Assembly: GCA_024231025.1 (NCBI GenBank)
Contig: JAAEQW010000221.1
Coordinates: 1-52,270 of the forward strand
Direction: 5' to 3'
Origin: Candidatus Omnitrophota bacterium
GTDB lineage: Bacteria; Omnitrophota; Gorgyraeia; Duberdicusellales; 4484-171
DNA: 52,270 nucleotides
Position numbers and translations under genes: made by a program. This document shows positions 26,258 to 34,191 of this stretch, in pieces. Within the stretch, counting starts at the first letter, position 1. Every line of letters begins with the position of its first letter. The notes below the pieces were generated by a model, which was not told the origin of the DNA, made no database searches, and saw only the letters and a program-made list of their open reading frames with translations.

Positions 26258-26794
26258 GTGAGTAATTTAAAAGGAACTCAAACTGAAAAAAACTTACTCG
26301 CTGCATTCGCAGGAGAATCGCAAGCACGAAACAAGTACACATATTTTGCTAAGGTAGCTAAAAAAGAAGGCTATGAGCAAATCGCGAAAATATTTCAAGA
26401 AACCGCAGACAACGAAAAAGAACATGCAAAACTGGAATTTAAACATCTTTGCGGCATCGGCAGCACCATTGAAAACTTAAAAGCAGCGGCATCCGGTGAA
26501 AATTATGAATGGAGCGAAATGTACCCTTCATTTGCGAAAACCGCACAAGAAGAAGGTTTTGAAGAAATTGCTAAAATGTTTTCAGAAATCGCAAAGGTCG
26601 AAAAAGCGCACGAAACAAGATATAAAAAGTTATTAAAAAACATCGAAACTGGAAATGTGTTTAAGAAAGAGAGTCCTGCAAAATGGAAGTGTTTAAATTG
26701 CGGTTATATTCATGAAGGCACAGAAGCACCAGATAAATGCCTGGCATGCAAGCATCCGCAAGCTCATTTTGAAGTGCTTTGTGAAAATTATTAG
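26258..26794 (+). CDS. rbr: Rubrerythrin
   Basis: Non-haem diiron peroxidase (178 aa) that removes H2O2 with electrons from rubredoxin. The ferritin-like domain has the paired E-x2-H motifs in NEKEHAK and VEKAHETRY. The C-terminal rubredoxin-like knuckle has [10 protein letters not shown] and CLACKHPQ. The start is GTG 26258, because AAGGAGG ends 5 nt before it; the ORF-track start at 26201 adds a non-homologous leader. It is separated from dfx by the hairpin cluster, so it may have its own promoter or be set by RNA processing. Confidence 0.94.
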   Translation: MSNLKGTQTEKNLLAAFAGESQARNKYTYFAKVAKKEGYEQIAKIFQETADNEKEHAKLEFKHLCGIGSTIENLKAAASGENYEWSEMYPSFAKTAQEEGFEEIAKMFSEIAKVEKAHETRYKKLLKNIETGNVFKKESPAKWKCLNCGYIHEGTEAPDKCLACKHPQAHFEVLCENY

Positions 26795-27243
26795 TGAAAA
26801 ATAAAATAAAAGTACTATTTGTTTGCATCCACAATTCTGCGCGTAGTCAAATCGCCCAAGGATTGCTAGAGAGTATTGCCGGTGGTAAATTTATCGTAGA
26901 AAGTGCTGGAATAAAAAAAGGAGAGATAAGCCCTTTGGCAATTGAAACAATGAAAGAAATCGGCATTGACCTTTCATCCAATAAATCAAAAACTATCGAT
27001 TCCCTGGGTGATGCTACATACGACTACGCAATAACTCTTTGCGACGAAGCGCTATGTCCAAGCTTCTCAAATGCCAAAGAAACAATCCATTGGAGCTTCA
27101 AAAACCCCGCCACTTTAAAAGGCAACAAAAAAGAAAAGCTTGCCAAAACCAGAGAAATAAGAGATAAAATTAGAGAGCGAATTAGCGACTGGGTCGAAAC
27201 CAAAAAAACCCATGAAGGATTAAGAGAAGGAAATGAGCCATGA
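26794..27243 (+). CDS. Low-molecular-weight phosphatase / arsenate reductase (ArsC, thioredoxin type)
   Basis: LMW-PTP-fold protein of 149 aa with the P-loop CX5R as Cys11-IHNSA-Arg17, typical of thioredoxin-linked ArsC. A second redox pair is in LCDEALCP, which fits the arsenate reductase cysteine relay rather than a tyrosine phosphatase. It starts with GTG sharing one base with the rubrerythrin stop and has no clear ribosome binding site. No arsR or arsB is nearby, so arsenic duty is not proven; a stress-linked redox or phosphatase role is possible. Confidence 0.82.
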   Translation: MKNKIKVLFVCIHNSARSQIAQGLLESIAGGKFIVESAGIKKGEISPLAIETMKEIGIDLSSNKSKTIDSLGDATYDYAITLCDEALCPSFSNAKETIHWSFKNPATLKGNKKEKLAKTREIRDKIRERISDWVETKKTHEGLREGNEP

Positions 27244-27992
27244 AACGGAAAAATATTGTATTAATATTTATCGGTGTTTTAATCGTGAACTTTTCGGGTT
27301 TTGTTTCTGCTTGGGGTGGTAAAGACCAATATGATCCTGGCCCAACCGTAAATCAGCATAATTCTGGTCAAACGTTTTCTTTTTCTGCAACTGCACCAAA
27401 ACAAAAGACCCCTAAAGAAAAAATAGCGCCAATTCCCACTGATGAAACAAGTGCGCGTTTTCTTCAAAAACAAGCGCAAGGCGCACAGGAGACAATTGCA
27501 GTAACAACTGGTACGATTAGTCAACCTATACCGAACAGTGCAACAATCGAAAAAACAGAACCTGTATCAACTTTTAATGATGGCATTACCGAATTCCCCT
27601 GCAAAAAACTACTAAAAGAATCCCGCAATAAAATGCTTAGTATGTCTAGTGATATAAATTTGGATTATTTTACCCTAGAAGATTACGAACGTTACGAACA
27701 AGCAGTTGCAAACGAACACGAAAAAGCAAATGCTTGTATGAAAAAATACTATCTTCGATTTCAAAATGAGGCCGATAAACACCTATTATCTATTGAACGT
27801 AGAGATCAGCAGATTTTGGACAATAATTACGAGACTGAAAAGCGCCTAAATGAACCATACCTGAATGATTTGGGTGATTGCACCTGGGATTCAAAAGATC
27901 CAGAATGTGGAGAAAAAATTTCTATCTACGTTATTAAGTCTGCGATAATCAAACATAAAATTATCTATAACGCTGAAAGGTCAGGACAATGA
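27240..27992 (+). CDS. Exported protein of unknown function
   Basis: A 250-aa protein with a clear Sec signal peptide (MKRKNIVLIFIGVLIV, cleavage likely after FVSA). A low-complexity Pro/Thr/Gln part (about 25-110) is followed by a charged helical region rich in Glu, Lys and Tyr with four cysteines (FPCKK, NACMKK, GDCTW, ECGEK), which could form two disulfides in the periplasm. It overlaps the ArsC-like gene by 4 nt (ATGA) and the next gene by 4 nt. I do not recognise a family. It opens the run of unknown envelope proteins. Confidence 0.7.
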   Translation: MKRKNIVLIFIGVLIVNFSGFVSAWGGKDQYDPGPTVNQHNSGQTFSFSATAPKQKTPKEKIAPIPTDETSARFLQKQAQGAQETIAVTTGTISQPIPNSATIEKTEPVSTFNDGITEFPCKKLLKESRNKMLSMSSDINLDYFTLEDYERYEQAVANEHEKANACMKKYYLRFQNEADKHLLSIERRDQQILDNNYETEKRLNEPYLNDLGDCTWDSKDPECGEKISIYVIKSAIIKHKIIYNAERSGQ

Positions 27993-28852
27993 AAACCCAT
28001 GAAACAAATAATATCTATATTGTTGTTGCTACTATCGCTGTATGCCTAACTATATTTCTTCTTATATTGCAACCCTACGCTCCTTCATCGAAGTTAGTCA
28101 GGGCAGTATCGCTTCCTAAACATGCTAGCTCCATAACCCATAGAACGCAGCGCAGCACACACATCTATGATAAAAACGGTGGGTTGATATCTGACGTTAG
28201 TAGGAAAAAATTTCACTATCCTAGTGGAGGAATACTTTCCGAAGTTAATTTAGTCTCTGGCGAAAAGGACGGAATACAGAAAATTTATGCACCAGACGGA
28301 AGTCAAATTGATGAAACTATTTACATTAATGGACAAATAGCAAATATTACTGGCACCTTAAACCTCTCTGCCAACCAAAAGAAGAATAGCCATGCAGTAG
28401 AGATAACCACATTACCTCCAGTGGTTTCTCTTATTGGAGTGGATACTGGTCGCAAGATAGAATGTGATACTCAATCGGATAAAGTAAACATGCACCAAGT
28501 AAACGATTCAAATAAGATAGTGGCTTTTATTGAACAAATACCAGGCCTTGCGCTATCAAAATTAGTCAAAAATCGAATGCGTTTTGATTTAAGACATGAG
28601 TATTTTAAAACACGCAAGGTAGGTCTAAAGAAAAAATGGTGGATAAGAAGAGGGCGGGTTATATCTGGCATGACTAAGGAAGAAGTTGCAATTACTTTTG
28701 GCCCTCCTGATTCTATAATTGCTACTGGCGAAAATGGAAATCTTTATGAAGCATGGCACTATCAAGCATACCCAGATGAAAGTCTACCACAATTCGATGC
28801 ATACTATAAGAAATACTACTTTGATAACGACAGGCTAATAAAATGGGATTAA
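27989..28852 (+). CDS. Membrane-anchored protein with MORN-like repeat and BamE/OmlA-like tail
   Basis: A 287-aa protein with an N-terminal membrane anchor (VVATIAVCLTIFLLIL). Residues about 55-115 show repeated YxxNGxL/I-type units (IYDKNGGLISD, YPSGGILSEV, YAPDGSQIDE), like MORN_2/YwqK antitoxin-style repeats. The last 65 residues resemble the SmpA/OmlA (BamE) fold: ISGMTKEEVAITFGPPDSI then a YYKKYYFDNDRL strand. Such tails occur in outer-membrane assembly lipoproteins. The combination is unusual and the role is unknown. It overlaps the previous gene by 4 nt. Confidence 0.65.
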   Translation: MKTHETNNIYIVVATIAVCLTIFLLILQPYAPSSKLVRAVSLPKHASSITHRTQRSTHIYDKNGGLISDVSRKKFHYPSGGILSEVNLVSGEKDGIQKIYAPDGSQIDETIYINGQIANITGTLNLSANQKKNSHAVEITTLPPVVSLIGVDTGRKIECDTQSDKVNMHQVNDSNKIVAFIEQIPGLALSKLVKNRMRFDLRHEYFKTRKVGLKKKWWIRRGRVISGMTKEEVAITFGPPDSIIATGENGNLYEAWHYQAYPDESLPQFDAYYKKYYFDNDRLIKWD

Positions 28853-28908
28853 TGCATTCGCGTGAAACTGCAACATGCAGAGCTAAGTTGACTCTGTCGG
28901 AGAAAAAA

Positions 28909-29388
28909 ATGAAAAAAGTATTTATCCTAATTTTTTTACTCGTTTTTATTGGTTGTAGCAAGAATGAAGACTATTTCAGCGATCCGAAAACAGTTAATTG
29001 CGATAAGTACGGTAAAAAAGGTGGTCTTTTAAAAGGTTTAAAAATAAACGAATGTTTTGCGGAAAGATTCAAATACTGCATGCCGGCAACAATAACATCC
29101 GGTTTTATGGGGATAAAATATCACTATGAAATTGTTGGTCCACGCAGGGATGGATGTCTTGTTCGTTCGCGTTTCCTAAAGAATATTAATCCTGAATATG
29201 AAAATAAAAATATGCGATGCCTCTACAATAGAAAACTACCATTTTTAGATGCCGTAAAAGATACAAGCCAATGCAGTGGAGAATTGTATGACCTCATGTA
29301 TCCACGTGGAAGCAACAATGTCGTTGTTGACGTGGATCGCAAAGGAACCGGGACTATCACAATTAACGGAGGTTATTCCAGGGAATAA
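28909..29388 (+). CDS. Putative lipoprotein of unknown function
   Basis: A 159-aa protein starting MKKVFILIFLLVFIGCSKN, a short lipoprotein signal with the acylated Cys after FIG. The mature part has six further cysteines, suggesting disulfides, and an FMGIKYHYEIVGPRRDGC strand pattern. ATG 28909 is preferred over the ORF-track start at 28843 because GGAG lies 6 nt before it and the signal peptide begins there. It is 56 nt after the previous gene and 1 nt before the next. Family not recognised. Confidence 0.65.
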   Translation: MKKVFILIFLLVFIGCSKNEDYFSDPKTVNCDKYGKKGGLLKGLKINECFAERFKYCMPATITSGFMGIKYHYEIVGPRRDGCLVRSRFLKNINPEYENKNMRCLYNRKLPFLDAVKDTSQCSGELYDLMYPRGSNNVVVDVDRKGTGTITINGGYSRE

Positions 29389-29389
29389 A

Positions 29390-30127
29390 ATGATTAAGAA
29401 AAAACTACTAATTCTGTCATTTTTTTTCCTTTTCATCGGTTCTACTAATGCTGAAACAATTATTTTGAATTCCGGTGAAAGCATGGAGGGTAGAGTTATC
29501 GAGCGAACAGATGAATATATCGTAATAAACCTTCATGGAGATTTATCACAGCATAAAATAGTCGATATTGAGAAAATTATATATTTAAACGAAACAGATA
29601 CCTCGAGTCATAGAACAAGACAAGAAACTTTTCAAGTAATTCACGAAGAACCTACAAAATATCAATCCAACCAAAACAAAAAATACAAAAATATAGCAAA
29701 ACCTGAAATGATCCCGCAAAAAAAATCAATACAATTAACACCAAAAATATACCTAACCACCTTCCTGCCTGCTTACATAATTTTTCTTGCTTTTTTAGGC
29801 TTCATCATTCATCAAATTCTTAAAATTTTCAAAATAACAGCCTTTGCTTGGACGTTTCTTGCGACTCACTTAAACCTTCTTATTATAAGCACAATGCTTT
29901 TGCGCTATTTCTTGCTTCCTAGAACCAAGGGGTTGGGAATGCTCATGATCCCTTTTTATTGGGCATTGCTTATGCCTTGCGATTTCCCAATAACATTGAT
30001 TGCCATATTTTCTCCAGAAGGCATTTTTATCCCTTTTCTTTTTCTAGGAATTTTTGGCTCACTCCAATGGTTTTTAATCGGTCGTTTGGTTGACTACATC
30101 ACAAGCTCAAAAAACAGATCACAATAG
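29390..30127 (+). CDS. Membrane protein with periplasmic SH3-like segment, unknown function
   Basis: A 245-aa protein. A signal peptide (MIKKKLLILSFFFLFIG) is followed by a small beta domain (SGESMEGRVIERTDEYIVIN). That pattern is often seen in uncharacterised exported proteins that pair a GxxxxG-type strand with an INL strand. A polar linker leads to three or four hydrophobic segments from about residue 125. ATG 29390 is chosen because the signal peptide starts there and GGGA precedes it. It begins 1 nt after the lipoprotein gene. Confidence 0.65.
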   Translation: MIKKKLLILSFFFLFIGSTNAETIILNSGESMEGRVIERTDEYIVINLHGDLSQHKIVDIEKIIYLNETDTSSHRTRQETFQVIHEEPTKYQSNQNKKYKNIAKPEMIPQKKSIQLTPKIYLTTFLPAYIIFLAFLGFIIHQILKIFKITAFAWTFLATHLNLLIISTMLLRYFLLPRTKGLGMLMIPFYWALLMPCDFPITLIAIFSPEGIFIPFLFLGIFGSLQWFLIGRLVDYITSSKNRSQ

Positions 30128-30265
30128 CCTCTTGCCAGAAACAACCACTTATTGAAAGCGATTACAAAAAAGGTTAATAAATCGGGTGTTTTTGTTGCTT
30201 TTTATCATGCAAAATGGTATAAACGAGTAAGTATCATATTGCAAGAAAAAAAAGGGGGGGCGGAA

Positions 30266-32605
30266 ATGAAACGAGATATTAAGCAGAAAATAATTGGTTT
30301 ATTCTTAATTTCGACACTTATTACTGGGTGTGTACCCAGTAATCCCGCAGAAAAGGTCGAGCAACCTCTCGAAACAAATAATCTATTATTCACTTCAGAA
30401 AAAGTCTCTTCACCAGTATTAAAGGGGATTAAAATTAATCCCGATGACCCCTTTCGCCTTGAATTTATTATCGATCCAAAGGATAAAACAAATCTTAGCA
30501 AAAATGAGTTTAATCGATTGGTGAGTTATTTTATGGCTGCTTTAGCTTTGCCGGAAAAAGATTTTTGGGTTAATTTGTCGCCTTTAGAAGAAAATAGAGT
30601 AATTAACGCTCAATTAGCGCAAACTGACTTTGGTGGCGATCTCTTAATGCAGGATTATGTCCTAAAACAGCTTTCGGCATCTTTAACTTTTCCTGACAGC
30701 GCGCTCGGCAAAAAGTATTGGGAAAAGGTACACGCCAAACTTCATGAAGCTACAAAAACCGCGAATGCTCCAGTAAGCACATTTAACAAGGTGTGGATCG
30801 CTCCTAGAAATGCGGAAATTTACGAAACAGGTAACATTGCGATAATTACAGAAGCGAACTTACAAGTTTTCCTCGAAAAAGATTATTTAGCTTCAAAAAA
30901 TAAAAGAAATACCGACTCAGACACCATTGCAGAACAAATAACCAAAGAAATCATTATCCCCGAAATCGAAGAAGATGTTAATGGTGGTGAGAATTTTGCT
31001 CAGCTTCGTCAAATGTTTCATTCATTTCTTTTGGCAAACTGGTTCAAAGGAAAACTTAAGGATTCAGTTTACAACCACTATATCGACCAAGGCAAAGTTT
31101 CTGGTATTAGTTTGGATGACCCCACAATCAAAGAAAAAATTTACGCAAAATACCTGCAAGCGTACAAGAACGGTGCCTACAATTACATAAGGAAAGAATT
31201 TAATCCTCATTTAAATCGCACTCAAAGAAAACACTATCTGTCGGGAGGAGTAGGTCTAGAGGGATATCCAAAATATGCAAGCGTTCGTCCACTTCCTCCA
31301 GCAAATGAGGCCACCACGGAAGGTGAGAAACATTCTCGACGTGATTTTTTTAGAAAAATCAAAAAAGGTAGTAAAGTTTTAGGGGGAATTGCTGTTTGCG
31401 CCATCCCTGGTGCAGGCCTTCTTAGCGGCTGTCATTATGATGACCCTCAAATGGTGGAAGTAATTACCGCATACGCTCAAGAAGCAGCTGAATTAGATAG
31501 CCAGCTACAAGATTTAGCTCTAGAAAGGGGGATCACTAAGGGATTCGACCAACACGATCAATATGATTATTTTCTTGAAGCAATTATCATGACAGGAATT
31601 TCGCTTGATGAAGCACTTGCAATATACCAAGCAGTAGGCCAAGAAATGGACGCAGCCAATATTTCCTATATGCACGAGCCCGGCGAAGAAGAGCTTTATC
31701 GATATTACGATTTTTATAACCAAGCGATTATCGCAGGAGAAGCAATTCGTCGTGGACAACGCGCACGAGACTTTCATCAAGTCGCAATTTATGAGACGCC
31801 TATAAAGGAATCACCCATCAGAAAACTAATTACGGCATATAAACACACTACTGATAATTTACATTTACGTTCTCCTGGACAAAACTCTAAAGCTTTTGGG
31901 ATGATTACACTTTTAACTTTAGGAACCGGCATGAACGTTAATGACTTACTCGAAAGTTACCCCCTACTCAGGAAAGATCCGGTACACTACTCATATATGC
32001 TGCTTATTGCTAAAAATCAAGCAGATAGGGGAGAAGCAATAGAGGATATTTATTCAAGCATCGGAAAATTAACTGCAGAAAGAGGATTAACGCCAGCAAA
32101 TGGTGAGATCGCTAATCTATTCCCAATTATTTTGCGCAACGTCTGGTCAACAAAATGGGCAGTTGACTTTTATGAAGGCATCCATGATCATATTCGCCAA
32201 GGTGAAATTCGCCAGGGTATTGATTCCGCTTATCATGGAGAAGAGGCTCTGCTAGCTCGTCTTGCCTGTGAAATGTATATGAAAAACGTTCTCGATGGTC
32301 CAGTACCTGTCGCTAAAGCTGTTGGGAACCCTGTAGTTGCCGCTGTGGCTGCGACAACAGTAGGAACACTTCTGAACAAACCTTCTGCCTCAAGTGACGA
32401 TAGCGATTCATCATCGCAATCACCTCAAGAAGAAAGATCCGGCGGTATTGATTTAGAAACGAACACAAAAGTTATCAACCAGGGAGAAAAAATACATTTA
32501 AATATTAGCCAAGAAATGTTTAACACCCTAAAAGATGCCGAAACGCTAAAGGTTTACCCATTTCATTTTGGCTACCCAGTAGACATTGAACAATGGTTGG
32601 ATTAA
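30266..32605 (+). CDS. Large two-part lipoprotein with an internal Tat-like signal
   Basis: A 779-aa protein from ATG 30266 (G-rich ribosome binding site just upstream; the ORF track starts at 30152). It begins with a lipoprotein signal, lipobox LITGC. The first half (to about 350) is helical and charged. In the middle sits SRRDFFRKIKKGSK (residues 357-370), then a hydrophobic stretch ending LLSGC at Cys389, which looks exactly like a Tat lipoprotein signal. The second half is mainly helical with a Ser-rich linker near 705. No in-frame start precedes the internal signal, so it is not simply two genes. Function unknown. Confidence 0.65.
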   Translation: MKRDIKQKIIGLFLISTLITGCVPSNPAEKVEQPLETNNLLFTSEKVSSPVLKGIKINPDDPFRLEFIIDPKDKTNLSKNEFNRLVSYFMAALALPEKDFWVNLSPLEENRVINAQLAQTDFGGDLLMQDYVLKQLSASLTFPDSALGKKYWEKVHAKLHEATKTANAPVSTFNKVWIAPRNAEIYETGNIAIITEANLQVFLEKDYLASKNKRNTDSDTIAEQITKEIIIPEIEEDVNGGENFAQLRQMFHSFLLANWFKGKLKDSVYNHYIDQGKVSGISLDDPTIKEKIYAKYLQAYKNGAYNYIRKEFNPHLNRTQRKHYLSGGVGLEGYPKYASVRPLPPANEATTEGEKHSRRDFFRKIKKGSKVLGGIAVCAIPGAGLLSGCHYDDPQMVEVITAYAQEAAELDSQLQDLALERGITKGFDQHDQYDYFLEAIIMTGISLDEALAIYQAVGQEMDAANISYMHEPGEEELYRYYDFYNQAIIAGEAIRRGQRARDFHQVAIYETPIKESPIRKLITAYKHTTDNLHLRSPGQNSKAFGMITLLTLGTGMNVNDLLESYPLLRKDPVHYSYMLLIAKNQADRGEAIEDIYSSIGKLTAERGLTPANGEIANLFPIILRNVWSTKWAVDFYEGIHDHIRQGEIRQGIDSAYHGEEALLARLACEMYMKNVLDGPVPVAKAVGNPVVAAVAATTVGTLLNKPSASSDDSDSSSQSPQEERSGGIDLETNTKVINQGEKIHLNISQEMFNTLKDAETLKVYPFHFGYPVDIEQWLD

Positions 32606-32619
32606 CTCCTTTGATTTAA

Positions 32620-32647
32620 TTGACAAACCTACCACGCATGCTAAGAT
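32620..32647 (+). promoter_or_regulatory. Possible promoter for the membrane protein gene
   Basis: TTGACA (32620-32625), a 16-nt spacer with TGC just before the -10, and TAAGAT (32642-32647), an extended -10 layout. It is about 120 nt before the next reading frame. Nothing else is recognised in the 32606-32767 gap. Confidence 0.4.
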
Positions 32648-32767
32648 AATTTCGTAATTCAGGCGTAAGGGAATACTTATATCGAAAATAAAGCACATAC
32701 CAGCTCTCTTTACACGATTTAGCGAATAGTAAAATAATTATTCCCAAGAATTATCAATGTTTAAGCC

Positions 32768-33268
32768 ATGCAACAATGGAGATTATCGAGTCCAAAATCC
32801 TTCACAAAGCATATCGATAAAATGACCAAACAAATTAAAATAAAATATGTGTATTTAGTTTCAGGTTGTATTATTGGAATAGTTTTATCAACAATAATAA
32901 TTGCATTTCTACCCAAACAAACAGTCAGTTCAAATAAAACCAAATTATCCTTAGCTAGCACAAGTGAAAACGTCTACTCATCAAAAGAATCAAATAGACA
33001 ATTCAAAAAAGAATATGCAACTAAACCTAGAACAAAAAATAGGCGCCAATCACAAAAATATAGCCCTTTAGAGCGTAAGGTTGCGCGAACAAGCTTATTA
33101 CTTCTATCCATTGCATCAGTCTTTATCATTCTCAGATTCTATAAAAACTTAGGGTTATTAATTATCATCTTAGCGTCTCTTGTTGTAATAAGCATTTTGT
33201 TCCTAGGAATTCTTTCAATAGTAAGTGTTAAAACAACGTATTCCATGTTTTATTTTGTTCCACTATAG
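32768..33268 (+). CDS. Small membrane protein of unknown function
   Basis: A 166-aa reading frame with one N-terminal membrane helix (VYLVSGCIIGIVLSTIII), a basic polar middle (about 55-110) and two C-terminal helices (LLLLSIASVFIILRF and LIIILASLVVISILFLG). Neither ATG 32768 nor the alternative ATG 32822 (MTKQIKIKYVY) has a clear ribosome binding site. The second gives a more usual N-terminus. No family recognised. It is the last gene of the unknown envelope island and may be a real but lineage-specific protein. Confidence 0.5.
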   Translation: MQQWRLSSPKSFTKHIDKMTKQIKIKYVYLVSGCIIGIVLSTIIIAFLPKQTVSSNKTKLSLASTSENVYSSKESNRQFKKEYATKPRTKNRRQSQKYSPLERKVARTSLLLLSIASVFIILRFYKNLGLLIIILASLVVISILFLGILSIVSVKTTYSMFYFVPL

Positions 33269-33286
33269 GGCGTAAAGAACCCAAAT

Positions 33287-33384
33287 ATGTACACCGCGTA
33301 GGTGTACACGGGTAAGTACCATAAACATTGGACCAAAACATGTACACCGCGTAGGTGTAGGTGGGTAAATAGTATGAGCATTGA
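33287..33384. repeat. Duplicated palindromic start region of the nitroreductase gene
   Basis: ATGTACACCGCGTAGGTGTA occurs at 33287-33306 and again at 33340-33359, 53 bp apart. Each contains an inverted repeat TACACC-GCGTA-GGTGTA, and the first copy extends to a perfect 7-bp arm. Similarity continues through a GGGTAA-TA segment into the ATG region, so the second copy carries the real ribosome binding site and start codon and the first a decayed version. Confidence 0.8.
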
Positions 33385-33913
33385 AGAAGTAATTAAAAAA
33401 AGATTGAGCATTCGCAAATACGATAGTCGCCCGATCAAGAGGGAGGATATACGATCCTGTCTTGCGGCCGCGCAACTTGCCCCGTCTGCTTGTAACGCCC
33501 AGCCATGGGAATTTATTATTGTCGATACTCCCGCAATACGCGATACACTTTGTGATGCAATCCTAAGTGGAATTTACGGACTTAATTCTTTCATCCGCGA
33601 TGCACCGGTGTTGGTAGTAGTAGTTGCTGATGAAAAAAAATGGTTCGTTAAGGTTTGCGATTTTGTTAGAAGCACAAAGCTATGCCTAATTGATTTAGGC
33701 ATTGCTTGTGAACATTTTGTTTTACGCGCAGCAGAGTTAGGAATAGGTACGTGTTACTTAGGGTGGTTTAATGAGCGTAAAGTTAAAAAAATATTAAAAA
33801 TCGCCAGAACAAAAAGAGTGCATCTCGTTATATCAATGGGGTACTCGCTAAATAATGACACTCCTCAACCAAAACCACGAAAAGAACTTTGTGAAATTAG
33901 CCGTTTTCTTTAA
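33374..33913 (+). CDS. Nitroreductase family protein
   Basis: FMN-dependent nitroreductase-fold protein of 179 aa. It begins MSIEEVIKKRLSIRKYDSRP with the FMN phosphate-binding RxSxRxY pattern, then LAPSACNAQPWEFI, and a C-terminal ELGIGTCYLGWF. It probably reduces nitro or quinone-like compounds, or acts in flavin chemistry; the substrate is unknown. The ORF-track start at 33302 lies in a duplicated region. ATG 33374 is preferred because the family N-terminus begins there, with AGGTGGG about 9 nt upstream inside repeat copy 2. Its regulation may involve the two palindromes. Confidence 0.88.
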   Translation: MSIEEVIKKRLSIRKYDSRPIKREDIRSCLAAAQLAPSACNAQPWEFIIVDTPAIRDTLCDAILSGIYGLNSFIRDAPVLVVVVADEKKWFVKVCDFVRSTKLCLIDLGIACEHFVLRAAELGIGTCYLGWFNERKVKKILKIARTKRVHLVISMGYSLNNDTPQPKPRKELCEISRFL

Positions 33914-33982
33914 AAAAATTCGCGCCGAAAGCACTTCACAGAAAAATTCACAAAAATTTAAAATCAAAATTTAAAATTTCAC

Positions 33983-34011
33983 TTGACACAAATATTTTTA
34001 CCATATATCAT
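33983..34011 (+). promoter_or_regulatory. Promoter of the formate locus
   Basis: TTGACA (33983-33988), a 17-nt spacer and TATCAT (34006-34011): near-consensus. Transcription would begin near 34018, giving a leader of about 175 nt before the FNT gene. Confidence 0.75.
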
Positions 34012-34191
34012 ACTGTAAAAAATGATACAGCTTGCTTAAACACTGCAAGTTTCGCTAAATTACAAAGATGTAATTCCCTACAGATGCAAAGACGCAATCA
34101 TTTTATTGGTTAACCCGGTGAGTAATTAACCGGCTAATTATATTGGGTAAGTAATTTGGAGAAGATATAAAGGATTAAAAAAGGAGGTCTT
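34006..34191 (+). promoter_or_regulatory. Structured leader of the formate locus with a dyad at the promoter
   Basis: A dyad TATCAT-N12-ATGATA (34006-34029) overlaps the -10 box and could be an operator, for instance for the ModE-like protein of this locus. Further down, TTACA-AAGA-TGTAA and GGTTAA...TTAACC stems are possible in the leader. A match to a known riboswitch such as the Moco motif was looked for and not found. The leader ends with AAAAAAGGAGG for the FNT gene. Confidence 0.45.

Noticed and set aside
27240-33268. The unknown island as a prophage or transposon.
   Set aside because: No transposase, integrase, structural phage protein or flanking direct repeat was seen; the genes encode envelope proteins.
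33287-33359. Two 20-nt repeats with a 33-nt spacer look like a minimal CRISPR.
   Set aside because: There is only one spacer, no cas gene is near, and sequence similarity runs on into the spacer and the start codon, so it is a tandem duplication with palindromes.
34018-34191. Molybdenum-cofactor riboswitch in the formate leader.
   Set aside because: The leader has short stems but I could not match the known Moco motif; left as an unspecific structured leader.
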